64,000 nt of DNA from an uncultured Prevotellaceae bacterium (GTDB lineage Bacteria > Bacteroidota > Bacteroidia > Bacteroidales > Muribaculaceae), in contig ONEL01000015.1 of NCBI GenBank assembly GCA_900316835.1, positions 21,287 to 85,286 of the forward strand, read 5' to 3'. The notes beneath the pieces are model-generated. The model worked only from the letters and a program-made list of their open reading frames with translations. It was not told where the DNA came from and searched no databases. Positions 52,963 through 60,435 of this stretch are shown here, piece after piece (position 1 is the first letter of the stretch; each line of letters begins with the position of its first letter). Position numbers and translations under genes: made by a program.

Positions 52963-52993
52963 TAAAACCCTCACCCTCAAACCACATTATATT

Positions 52994-53665
52994 ATGAAAA
53001 AAGCTCTATTAATACTCATTGCAACTATTGCAGCTATCACAGCCGCGCAAGCACAGCCCATTGAGCGCACCGCCAATCAGGACAAGTACTACGTGCGTCG
53101 AGCCACCCACTTCGACGACCTTCCTGTGCATCGTCGCGACATTATCATGCTAGGCAATAGCCTCACCGACGGTGCCGAGTGGAATGAACTATTGCGCAAC
53201 CCTCGCGTGAAGAACCGTGGCATCATTGGCGATATTGTGCAAGGTCTATACGAGCGCATGGAACCAATTCTCAAGGGCAAGCCTCGCAAGATTTTCATCC
53301 TCAGTGGTGTGAATGATGTGTCGCACGGTGTGGATGGCGACAGCATAGGGCGAGCAATGGAGAAACTCATTGTCCTCATCAAGCAGCGTTCTCCCCGCAC
53401 CAAGATTTACCTGCAGTCGATGCTGCCATTCAACACCGATGTGCAAATGTGGAAACTCCTCAAGGACCGCGAGCAGGTGGTAATTGATGGTAACCGGGCA
53501 ATGGAACAAGTGGCGAAACGCCAGGGCGTGACCTGGATCAATCTCTACCCCCTATTTGTCGACAATGAGGGCAAGCTGCGTCGTGAGCTCACCAACGACG
53601 GCCTGCACCTGCTAGGCCCAGGCTACCTGATATGGCGCGACGCAATCCTCAAGTACACAAAGTAA
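52994..53665 (+). CDS. Exported SGNH/GDSL hydrolase
   Basis: 223 residues from the ATG at 52994. Signal peptide KKALLILIATIAAITAAQAQ. Block I is DIIMLGNSLTDGAEWNELL near 48 with the serine, block II has GDIVQGLYERM, block III is LSGVNDVSHGVDGD near 98, and block V is ELTNDGLHLLGPGYL near 200 with Asp and His. It is an esterase of the periplasm or surface, possibly removing O-acyl groups from sialic acid or peptidoglycan sugars. It is the last gene of the recycling block. Confidence 0.85.
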   Translation: MKKALLILIATIAAITAAQAQPIERTANQDKYYVRRATHFDDLPVHRRDIIMLGNSLTDGAEWNELLRNPRVKNRGIIGDIVQGLYERMEPILKGKPRKIFILSGVNDVSHGVDGDSIGRAMEKLIVLIKQRSPRTKIYLQSMLPFNTDVQMWKLLKDREQVVIDGNRAMEQVAKRQGVTWINLYPLFVDNEGKLRRELTNDGLHLLGPGYLIWRDAILKYTK

Positions 53666-53695
53666 AATCGAGGGGATAGCACTCTACCTACACAC

Positions 53696-53733
53696 AAAAA
53701 AAGCTCCTGAGCAATGATGCTCGGGAGCTTTTT
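53696..53733. terminator. Terminator inside the left repeat
   Basis: AAAAGCTCC-T-GAGCA, loop ATGA, TGCTC-G-GGAGCTTTTT. One mismatch in the stem, with A and T runs on the two sides, so it can act in both directions. Confidence 0.8.
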
Positions 53734-53741
53734 GATTTTAG

Positions 53742-53788
53742 TGGGGTGGAATATGGGGTTCGAACCCACGACCTTCGGAACCACAATC
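53742..53788 (-). pseudogene. 3' fragment of a tRNA-His gene
   Basis: The minus strand reads GATTGTGGTTCC (anticodon GTG), GTGGGTTCGAACCCCAT (T arm), ATTCCAC, C73 and CCA. No acceptor 5' strand or D arm lies upstream: the sequence there belongs to the inserted element. It is the displaced 3' end of a tRNA. Confidence 0.75.
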
Positions 53789-53817
53789 GCAGAAAGATTA
53801 AAACCACATCACTAATC

Positions 53818-54666
53818 ATGACTAATGCAAACTTCTGGGAGTCTGTTGCCAAGATAATTGACAATGGCTTCATCCAAAAAGACTTGCTAAAACTATACAA
53901 TTATGCACAACTCTTTTCAACCAGGCACCTTATATATAAACGATTTTCACCAGTTGAACAGCACGGCTGCTCAGCGGGAGGTGAGACTCATGTCATTGCG
54001 ACCCTACTCGCGGCAGCAGAAGTTAGAACAGATTCATTCTATAAAGAATCAATCAAGGACTTCAAAAGAGAATGCCAACATGCAGCGAAGCAAGAAAGCA
54101 TAATTGAAAACTGGTCTAAAGCTACCGGTTGCTGGATTGACAACACCGACGTTTTTCTAGAGAACCAACTTGGAGAACAAATTGCCGAAGGTGGCGAAGC
54201 TCATGTTTACGATCATGGTCCCACCCTAATCAAGTCAATAGGACTTGATTATTTCATTCAGCCTATTTTAGCACTTGACCGTATATCTCTACACAATGCT
54301 TTATTTCCCGAAACAAGATTAACGGTTTTAGGATTTGGCCGAGATTCAAATGGCCTTTTTAAAATCATCGTTGAACAACCATTCATTGAAGGGGCACATG
54401 TGACAGATGATGAAATTGAGGAATTCATGCTCAAGATGGGATTTGAATTAAAGAATAAACGCAACTGGACTTATGCGACTCCCTTGATTTACCTGAGCGA
54501 CATGCACGATGAGAACATTATTCGCTCAGCTAGTGGAACAATATTTGTAATTGATTGCGACATAAGAATTAATACACCAGAACTACATGAGGGAGGCATT
54601 AGAGAATTAACAACCGATGTAAGTTTCATTATTGGCCAACACACAAAAAAAGCTCCTGAGCAATGA
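53818..54666 (+). CDS. Kinase-like protein (PolyVal-kinase type) carried by the cassette
   Basis: 282 residues from the ATG at 53818; the frame is open upstream through the repeat, but that part would code the tRNA. The C-terminal half resembles a small protein kinase fold: GEQIAEGGEAHVYDHG near 119 as glycine loop, LIKSIG near 137, and LSDMHDENIIRSASG with VIDCDIRIN near 225-248 as catalytic and metal loops. This fits kinases found in polyvalent proteins of mobile elements. The N-terminal 110 residues are not recognised. The last eight residues and the stop lie in the right repeat. Confidence 0.6.
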   Translation: MTNANFWESVAKIIDNGFIQKDLLKLYNYAQLFSTRHLIYKRFSPVEQHGCSAGGETHVIATLLAAAEVRTDSFYKESIKDFKRECQHAAKQESIIENWSKATGCWIDNTDVFLENQLGEQIAEGGEAHVYDHGPTLIKSIGLDYFIQPILALDRISLHNALFPETRLTVLGFGRDSNGLFKIIVEQPFIEGAHVTDDEIEEFMLKMGFELKNKRNWTYATPLIYLSDMHDENIIRSASGTIFVIDCDIRINTPELHEGGIRELTTDVSFIIGQHTKKAPEQ

Positions 54667-54739
54667 TGCTCGGGAGCTTTTTGATTTTAGTGGGGTGGAA
54701 TATGGGGTTCGAACCCACGACCTTCGGAACCACAATCGC
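54639..54739. repeat. 101-bp direct repeat, right copy (att-like)
   Basis: Same 101 bases as 53690-53790. The left part encodes the end of the cassette gene on the plus strand; the right part encodes the 3' part of the tRNA-His-like gene on the minus strand. Confidence 0.9.
54645..54682. terminator. Terminator inside the right repeat
   Basis: Same hairpin as at 53696-53733. On the minus strand it follows the tRNA-like gene; on the plus strand it overlaps the last codons of the cassette gene and its stop. Confidence 0.8.
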
Positions 54740-54749
54740 TAATTCCACC
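54691..54749 (-). pseudogene. tRNA-His (GTG) lacking a D arm
   Basis: Read on the minus strand, G-1 is followed by GTGGAAT, the spacer and start of the D arm TAGC, then at once GATTGTGGTTCCGA with anticodon GTG, the variable region AGGTC, the T arm GTGGG-TTCGAAC-CCCAT, ATTCCAC, C73 and CCA. The seven-base acceptor stem is perfect and the G-1:C73 pair marks histidine identity. Compared with a normal 77-base tRNA-His it lacks 18 bases: the D arm and about three bases of the anticodon stem. It is therefore probably non-functional, and an intact tRNA-His must exist elsewhere. Confidence 0.65.
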
Positions 54750-54863
54750 ATGTTATCGCAATGATTTCTCAATTGCGACTGCAAAGGTAAGTGTTTTTTT
54801 TGTTCTGTGCAACACTTACCCAGTTTTTTTTTAATATAAATATTTTTGCCACCCTTTTTCAGG

Positions 54864-56030
54864 TTAGCCATTTGACTCCAGTTTCACGCTTCGTCCCATG
54901 CTGTACACGGCATGCAGCTTAATGTCGTCATCGAGGATTAAAATATCGGCATCCTTGCCACGCTGTAATGAGCCCTTGCGGTCGTAGATTCCCATGATGC
55001 GCGCTGGTGTCTCAGCCACCATGCGACAAGCGTCGTGCAAGGGTATTTCGGCCATCTGCACGGCAGTGCGAATGAGCCGGTCCATAGTGGCAATGCTCCC
55101 CGCCAATGCCGAGCGGTCGGCAAGCTTGCACACACCGTCCTCAATGATCACACGCGGGTCAAATGCCTTGTTGCTATTACTAGCAGCCACAGCCAGAGCA
55201 TCGGTAATCATTGCCGTGCGCTCCACCCCTTTCATGTGATAAACCAGCTTGAGCAACGTGGGGGGCACGTGAATGCCATCGGCAATCATCTCCACCGTCA
55301 TGTTTTCCATAAGATAGACAGCCTCAACCGTTCCGGCATGCTTAAACTCACGCACATTGTGAAATCCTGGCATGCCATTATAGAAGTGAGTGGCATGGGT
55401 ATAGCCAGCTTCATAGGCAGCTTTTACCTCGTCAAACTCGGCCGCGGTGTGCGCAATAGAAGGCAACACGTCCTTATCGAGCAAGTAAGGTCCCATCTCA
55501 ACAGCTCCAGGTAGCTCAGGAGCCGAATCCCACCGCTTGATGCTGTTAAAGTCCTCCACCACGTGGTGATACTCTTGCGGGTCGGGCAAGCGAATCAACT
55601 CAGGCATTTGAGCTCCAGCCTTCAAGGGATTGAAATAAGGGCCCTCGAGGTGCAACCCCATCACACCGCTAAACGGGTCCTCGATGAGTTCGTCACACAC
55701 CCTTGCCGCCGCTTCAATCATTGGCAATGACGCCGAGGACAGAGTGGGGAAAATAGCCGTTGTACCATGCCTGCGGTGAGCCATCACAGCCGCCTCAAAT
55801 GCCTCGTGAGTACCCTCCATGAAATCGTGCCCACCACCACCGTGGCAATGCAACTCAATACCACCCGGCACCACATGTCGCCCCTGCGCGTTGACAGCGA
55901 GCTCGGCACGCGGCTCAATGTGGCTATTTTTGCGAATTTCCACAATTCGCGAGTCATCAAAGAGCAGCGACCCCTCGTTAATCCACCCCGAAGGGGTGAG
56001 GATGTGACCATTGTAGATTTGAGTTAACAT
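54864..56030 (-). CDS. nagA: N-acetylglucosamine-6-phosphate deacetylase
   Basis: 388 residues, amidohydrolase fold. GRHVVPGGIELHCHGGGGHD near residue 50 opens the barrel, GVMGLHLEGPYFNPLKAGAQ near 121 has the metal glutamate, SIAHTAAEFDEV near 190 and HATHFYNGMPGFHNVREF near 212 carry metal histidines, and MITDALAVAAS near 275 has the catalytic aspartate. NagA turns GlcNAc-6P, the product of MurQ and sugar kinases, into glucosamine-6P and acetate. It is transcribed towards the recycling block, from which the cassette and tRNA separate it. No nagB is in the window. Confidence 0.93.
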   Translation of the reverse strand: MLTQIYNGHILTPSGWINEGSLLFDDSRIVEIRKNSHIEPRAELAVNAQGRHVVPGGIELHCHGGGGHDFMEGTHEAFEAAVMAHRRHGTTAIFPTLSSASLPMIEAAARVCDELIEDPFSGVMGLHLEGPYFNPLKAGAQMPELIRLPDPQEYHHVVEDFNSIKRWDSAPELPGAVEMGPYLLDKDVLPSIAHTAAEFDEVKAAYEAGYTHATHFYNGMPGFHNVREFKHAGTVEAVYLMENMTVEMIADGIHVPPTLLKLVYHMKGVERTAMITDALAVAASNSNKAFDPRVIIEDGVCKLADRSALAGSIATMDRLIRTAVQMAEIPLHDACRMVAETPARIMGIYDRKGSLQRGKDADILILDDDIKLHAVYSMGRSVKLESNG

Positions 56031-56303
56031 TCTTGCTTTTTTATTACCTTATATTCTACTCACAAAGGTAATATTTTTTTTTGAATAAAACACAAAAAAT
56101 AAGAAAATAATCTATAATGAATGTAAATTTTTCAAATTTACCATGGCTCAAACATTTAATTCTAAGTTATTGAGAACGAATGAAAAGACCAAGATTATAG
56201 TTTTTTACACAAAAAAGTCACCTTTTTGTCATTATAATATTGTATTTTTGCAAAAACAAATTACCAACCGCAATTATACATAAAACTAATTAATAATATC
56301 ATT
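56031..56303. other. Divergent promoter region of nagA and pepT
   Basis: 273 AT-rich bases between divergent genes. TATTTTTG at 56243-56250 is a -7 box for pepT, 54 bases before its ATG. No clear consensus was found for nagA. No gene is seen. Confidence 0.5.
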
Positions 56304-57530
56304 ATGAACAAAGCACTGATTGACCGTTTTTTAAAGTATGTCAAGTATGAAACCACAAGCGACGAGAACAGTGGCGTGACACCATCTACACCCACCCAAA
56401 TGGTTTTTGCTAAGGAACTGTGCAAAGACTTGCAGGAAATGGGCTTGAGCGAGGTGGAACTCGACGACAATGGATACCTCTATGCCACTCTCCCTGCCAA
56501 TACCGTCAAGCAATTACCCACACTGGGCTTCATAGCCCACATGGACACCGCCCCCGACATGAGCGGCAAGGGTGTTAACCCACGCATCGTGGAGAACTAT
56601 GACGGCAGTGCCATCACACTCAACCAGGAGCAGAACATCGTGCTCGCTCCCGAGCAGTTCCCCGAGCTTCTTGACCACAAGGGACAGGACCTCATCGTCA
56701 CCGACGGCACCACACTGCTCGGTGCCGACGACAAGGCAGGCATCGCCGAGATTGTGAGTGCCGTGGAGTGGTTCCAGCAGCACCCCGAGGTGGAGCACGG
56801 CAAGATTCGCATTGGCTTCAACCCCGACGAAGAAATTGGACTGGGAGCCCACAAATTTGACGTAGAGAAATTCGGTGCCGACTGGGCCTACACCATGGAT
56901 GGTGGCTACGAGGGCGAGCTAGAGTTTGAGAACTTCAATGCCGCCAGCGCCAAGGTCACCATTAAGGGCCTCAACGTGCACCCGGGCATGGCTAAGAACA
57001 AGATGATTAATGCTATCCTAGTGGCTCAGCAATTCATGGGCTTGCTGCCAGCTAGCCAAACTCCAGCCACTACCGAGGGATATGAGGGATTCTACCACAT
57101 CGTGGGCATTGAGGGCACCGTAGAGCAAGCCACTCTCACCTATATAATCCGCGACCACGACCGCAAGCGTTTCGAGCAACGCAAGCAAGAGATGCAACGC
57201 CTTGTCGACTTCATCAATGGCACTTATGGCAACATCGCCACGCTCGAACTCAAAGACCAGTACTACAACATGCGTGAGAAGATTGAGCCAGTGATGCACA
57301 TCATTGATGTGGCTGAGCAGGCAATGCGCAATGCCGGCGTGAAACCAAGAGTGCAACCCATACGCGGTGGCACCGATGGTGCACAACTCTCGTTCAAGGG
57401 TCTACCCTGCCCCAACATCTTCGCTGGTGGCATGAACATGCACGGTCGCTACGAGTACGTTTCCATTCAAGCCATGGAAAAAGCCATGATGACCATCGTG
57501 GAAATATGCAAAATAGTGGCAAGCAAGTAG
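56304..57530 (+). CDS. pepT: Peptidase T (tripeptide aminopeptidase)
   Basis: 408 residues, M20 family. [20 protein letters not shown] near residue 73 (zinc histidine and aspartate), [20 protein letters not shown] near 138 and [20 protein letters not shown] near 170 are PepT motifs. [20 protein letters not shown] near 346 closes the catalytic domain. It removes N-terminal residues from tripeptides in the cytoplasm and could use peptides freed by peptidoglycan or protein turnover. Confidence 0.95.
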   Translation: MNKALIDRFLKYVKYETTSDENSGVTPSTPTQMVFAKELCKDLQEMGLSEVELDDNGYLYATLPANTVKQLPTLGFIAHMDTAPDMSGKGVNPRIVENYDGSAITLNQEQNIVLAPEQFPELLDHKGQDLIVTDGTTLLGADDKAGIAEIVSAVEWFQQHPEVEHGKIRIGFNPDEEIGLGAHKFDVEKFGADWAYTMDGGYEGELEFENFNAASAKVTIKGLNVHPGMAKNKMINAILVAQQFMGLLPASQTPATTEGYEGFYHIVGIEGTVEQATLTYIIRDHDRKRFEQRKQEMQRLVDFINGTYGNIATLELKDQYYNMREKIEPVMHIIDVAEQAMRNAGVKPRVQPIRGGTDGAQLSFKGLPCPNIFAGGMNMHGRYEYVSIQAMEKAMMTIVEICKIVASK

Positions 57531-57562
57531 TCACACCGCACATCCACAACACATCACAACAC

Positions 57563-57610
57563 ACATCCCCGGCGTCACCTCACACACACGCTGGGGATGT
57601 ATTGTTTTTT
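57563..57610 (+). terminator. Terminator after pepT
   Basis: ACATCCCC-G-GCG (57563-57574) pairs with CGC-T-GGGGATGT (57589-57600), followed by ATTGTTTTTT. One G-T opposition in the stem. The rest of the gap to 57843 is AT-rich with a TAACTTTG -7 box at 57727-57734. Confidence 0.75.
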
Positions 57611-57842
57611 CAGCGCAGAATAGTTTAACCCCAATCAAGAGGCGCGCGTCTAATGATTTTTTGAAAAAAAATGGTGAGTAGAGATTTTTTTATAAGAATT
57701 ATTTCGTGAAATATTTTTTTATTTCATAACTTTGTGGTTTGAAATGAAAGATAGCGCCTGTCAGCGATTTTGATGTATGGAATTTAGTAACCCCCATAAA
57801 GGCTGAGGCGGACTAAAATAGTTAAAACGAGAATTTTGTGAC

Positions 57843-59375
57843 ATGAAAATATTTACCAGCGAAGCTATCAAGAAGATAGATAGCGCAACTATTGCTATTG
57901 ATGGAATCACGGAGCTCGAGCTTATGGAACGCGCTGCCTCGGCTGTGACCTATGAAATAATATCGCGCTGGCGCACTAGCAAGCGCATGGTTATTTTTGC
58001 TGGTCCCGGCAACAATGGTGGCGATGCTCTGGCAGTGGCACGCATGCTCTATGAGCAGGGCTACCGCCCCGAGGTGTTCTTGTTCAACATCAGGTCGTCG
58101 CACCTGAGCGAGTGCTGTGCCGCCAACCGCCAACGCCTGCTTGAGATGGGCGACATCGATTTCACCGAGATTGTTGATAATTTCAGTCCTCCCGAGCTTG
58201 GTCCTGGCGACGTGGTGATTGACGGTCTCTTTGGCTCGGGTCTTCACAGCCCCCTCAAGGGTGGCTACACCTCGCTGGTGCAGTATATCAACAACAGCGA
58301 AGCTTATATAGTGGCAATCGACATGCCGTCGGGACTCTTTGGCGAGTGGAACGAGGGCACCGACCGTCGCAATATCATCAATGCCGATCTCACACTCACC
58401 TTTGGAGCCAAGCGCTTGTCGTTCTTCTTCAGTGAGAATGCCGAGCACATAGGGCAATGCATAGTGCTTGACATCGACCTCAACCGCGAGGCTATAGCTT
58501 CTACTCCCGCCGACTTCTATCTCATTGAAAAAGAAGACGTGCGCGAGATGCTCAAGCCACTGTATCCGTTCATCAACAAATATGATAACGGAACGCTATA
58601 CCTCATTGCCGGCAGCTACGGCATGATGGGTGCCGCCATACTCTCGGCGCGAGCCGCCCAGCGCATTGGCACAGGGCTAGTGACCGTACACGGTCCCGCT
58701 AGCGCAAACACCATCATGCAGACGTCGTGCCCCGAGGCGCTCTTTGAAGCCGACACCAGCGACATCTGCACCACAGCCATCAACCACAAGCACCGCTATA
58801 GTGTGATAGCCCTGGGACCAGGCATGGGCACCAGCGACGAGACTATAGATGCCGTGGACCACTTCTTGAAAAACTATCGCAAGCCTTGCTTGCTCGATGC
58901 CGATGCGCTGAACTGTATCGCCGCCCGTCCCATGTTGTTGCGTAGCATCCCCAAGGGGTCGATCATCACGCCTCACACGGGAGAATTTGACCGCTTGTTC
59001 CAAAAGAACAAGAATGGTGCTCGCATCACCAGCGACGAGGAGCGCTTGAAGCGCGCCATCAGTGTGTCGAAGATGCACGACATCACTATTGTTCTCAAGG
59101 GGCGCTACACGATGACCGTTCGCCCCGACGGCAAGGTGTACATCAACAGTAGTGGCAACCCTGGCATGGCAACAGCCGGTAGTGGCGACGTGCTCACCGG
59201 CGTGATATCGGGTCTCATAGCCCAAGGCTACTCACCCGATGCCAGCACCTGGATGGGTGTGTATATCCATGGTCTTGCCGGCGACCTTGCCGCAGCCAAG
59301 CAGGGCGAGCAAAGCATGATAGCCGGTGACATCATTGACAACTTGGGACAAGCAATACTTAACATCAAACGATAA
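57843..59375 (+). CDS. nnr: Bifunctional NAD(P)HX epimerase/dehydratase
   Basis: 510 residues with both repair domains. The N-terminal epimerase (YjeF_N, about 1-215) has FAGPGNNGGDALAVARMLYE near 54 and VIDGLFGSGLHSPLKGGY near 126. The C-terminal ribokinase-fold dehydratase (about 230-505) has ALGPGMGTSDETIDAVDHFL near 326, CLLDADALNCIA near 353, IITPHTGEFDRLFQ near 376 and GNPGMATAGSGDVLTGVISG near 436. The protein repairs hydrated NADH and NADPH in the cytoplasm. It stands alone with its own -7 box. Confidence 0.95.
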   Translation: MKIFTSEAIKKIDSATIAIDGITELELMERAASAVTYEIISRWRTSKRMVIFAGPGNNGGDALAVARMLYEQGYRPEVFLFNIRSSHLSECCAANRQRLLEMGDIDFTEIVDNFSPPELGPGDVVIDGLFGSGLHSPLKGGYTSLVQYINNSEAYIVAIDMPSGLFGEWNEGTDRRNIINADLTLTFGAKRLSFFFSENAEHIGQCIVLDIDLNREAIASTPADFYLIEKEDVREMLKPLYPFINKYDNGTLYLIAGSYGMMGAAILSARAAQRIGTGLVTVHGPASANTIMQTSCPEALFEADTSDICTTAINHKHRYSVIALGPGMGTSDETIDAVDHFLKNYRKPCLLDADALNCIAARPMLLRSIPKGSIITPHTGEFDRLFQKNKNGARITSDEERLKRAISVSKMHDITIVLKGRYTMTVRPDGKVYINSSGNPGMATAGSGDVLTGVISGLIAQGYSPDASTWMGVYIHGLAGDLAAAKQGEQSMIAGDIIDNLGQAILNIKR

Positions 59376-59687
59376 CTTCCTCCTGAGCTTATCCCCGCTC
59401 AGGGGTCCAAATGGTTGTAAAAGGATGCCATTTTAAGTTAAAAAGTGTTTTTTTGTTCATTTTTTAATCAACGAAGTTTAAAAAGGGGAATTGCCACGAG
59501 TACTTGTAATAGTGGTGGTGGTGATAAATTGTAAGTAAAAATCATTTACAAAAGTAAATGTTAGAGAACGTCAAGGGAGGTTGCCCAAGTGGGCTAACCT
59601 CCTTACCTTTGTATCGTCAAAGTGACAAAAGCGGTTCAAGAACCAGCGTGTTGTGTAACACATCTTGCCGCTTGAAAATATTCACAA
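59376..59687. promoter_or_regulatory. Regulatory gap with a promoter overlapped by an inverted repeat
   Basis: 312 bases with no gene. GTTG (59580-59583), a 20-base spacer and TACCTTTG (59604-59611) form a promoter for the NlpC/P60 gene. A near-perfect inverted repeat, GGAGGTT-GCCCA (59576-59587) with TGGGC-TAACCTCC (59590-59602), covers the -33 box and the spacer and has a one-base bulge. It is placed like an operator. The leader to the ATG at 59688 is about 70 bases. Confidence 0.5.
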
Positions 59688-60335
59688 ATGAGAAGAGTAA
59701 TGAAGTTTTTTTATAAAGTTTTATTTTTTACCGCAATTTCTATTTCAACAGCATCATTTACCGCTAAAGCCGAAAATCCTGCACCCGACAAGCTTAACAC
59801 GGGTGTGAGCACCATCACTAACACTATCTCTAATCACGCCGACGCCGAACTGCAAGTGAACAGCTTGCTGAGCTTTGCCTACAAGTTTCGTGGTGTACCC
59901 TATCGCTGGGGTGGAACAACTCCTCGCGGCTTTGACTGCTCGGGGTTCACAAGCTACGTATTCAGCAACTTTGGCTATAAGCTGGCTCGTCGCGGCAGCC
60001 ACCAGTTCCACAATGGCGACCGTGTGGATCGCAGCAACCTCAAGCCTGGCGACCTGGTGTTCTTTGGCGGGCGCGGCAACCGCCCAGGTATTGGTCATGT
60101 GGGCATAGTGACCGCTGTTGATGGTAATGGCCACGACTTCTCGTTCATTCATGCCTCCACTCGCCGTGGCATCACCGTGAGCCACTCAAGCGAGAGCTAT
60201 TACAGCGCACGTTATCGCAGCGCATGCCGCATTATCAAGGTGAGCAATGAGGTGGTTGACGAGGCCAATAACTACAACTTGCCCAAGAGCGATGATAAAC
60301 TAAGTTTTTTACCAGCGGGAATGGTAGACGAGTAA
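59688..60335 (+). CDS. NlpC/P60 peptidoglycan endopeptidase
   Basis: 215 residues; an in-frame ATG at 59700 could be the real start. A signal peptide ends near FTAKAEN. The NlpC/P60 domain (about 60-185) has YRWGGTTPRGFDCSGFTSYV with the catalytic cysteine near 83, PGIGHVGIVTAVDG with the first histidine near 143 and FSFIHASTRRGITVSHS with the second near 157. It cleaves the D-Glu to diamino-acid bond of stem peptides outside the cytoplasm. Confidence 0.92.
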   Translation: MRRVMKFFYKVLFFTAISISTASFTAKAENPAPDKLNTGVSTITNTISNHADAELQVNSLLSFAYKFRGVPYRWGGTTPRGFDCSGFTSYVFSNFGYKLARRGSHQFHNGDRVDRSNLKPGDLVFFGGRGNRPGIGHVGIVTAVDGNGHDFSFIHASTRRGITVSHSSESYYSARYRSACRIIKVSNEVVDEANNYNLPKSDDKLSFLPAGMVDE

Positions 60336-60377
60336 TTAGCACTGACTCCCACTGGCATCAAGACGAGTATAATAACC

Positions 60378-60417
60378 GCGGCTGGCACCATCATCAAGTG
60401 CCAGCCGCAGTTGTTTT
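60378..60417. terminator. Terminator between convergent genes
   Basis: GCGGCTGGCA (60378-60387) pairs perfectly with TGCCAGCCGC (60399-60408), followed by AGTTGTTTTTT. It ends the NlpC/P60 transcript. Confidence 0.85.
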
Positions 60418-60435
60418 TTACTTAACCTAAATCGG

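Larger units (their letters stand above)
53690..53790. repeat. 101-bp direct repeat, left copy (att-like)
   Basis: Identical over all 101 bases with 54639-54739. It contains a bidirectional terminator (53696-53733) and, on the minus strand, the 3' part of a tRNA-His gene from the anticodon arm to the encoded CCA (53742-53788). The flanks of the two copies differ on both sides. Confidence 0.9.
53791..54739 (+). mobile_element. 949-bp gene cassette inserted at a tRNA-His 3' end
   Basis: The span from the end of the left 101-bp repeat through the right repeat is 949 bases. It carries one gene, in the direction opposite to the tRNA, and no integrase. Base composition (AT-rich, codons such as AAA, TTT, ATT) differs from the flanking murQ/nagA region. 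Perfect direct repeats of a tRNA 3' end plus its terminator at both borders are the mark of site-specific integration by a tyrosine recombinase, probably supplied in trans. A plain tandem duplication with later divergence is less likely, since only the repeats match. Confidence 0.65.

Noticed and set aside
53746..53817. Upstream extension of the cassette kinase gene through the left repeat
   Set aside because: These codons are the reverse of the tRNA-His T and anticodon arms, so the ATG at 53818 is the better start.
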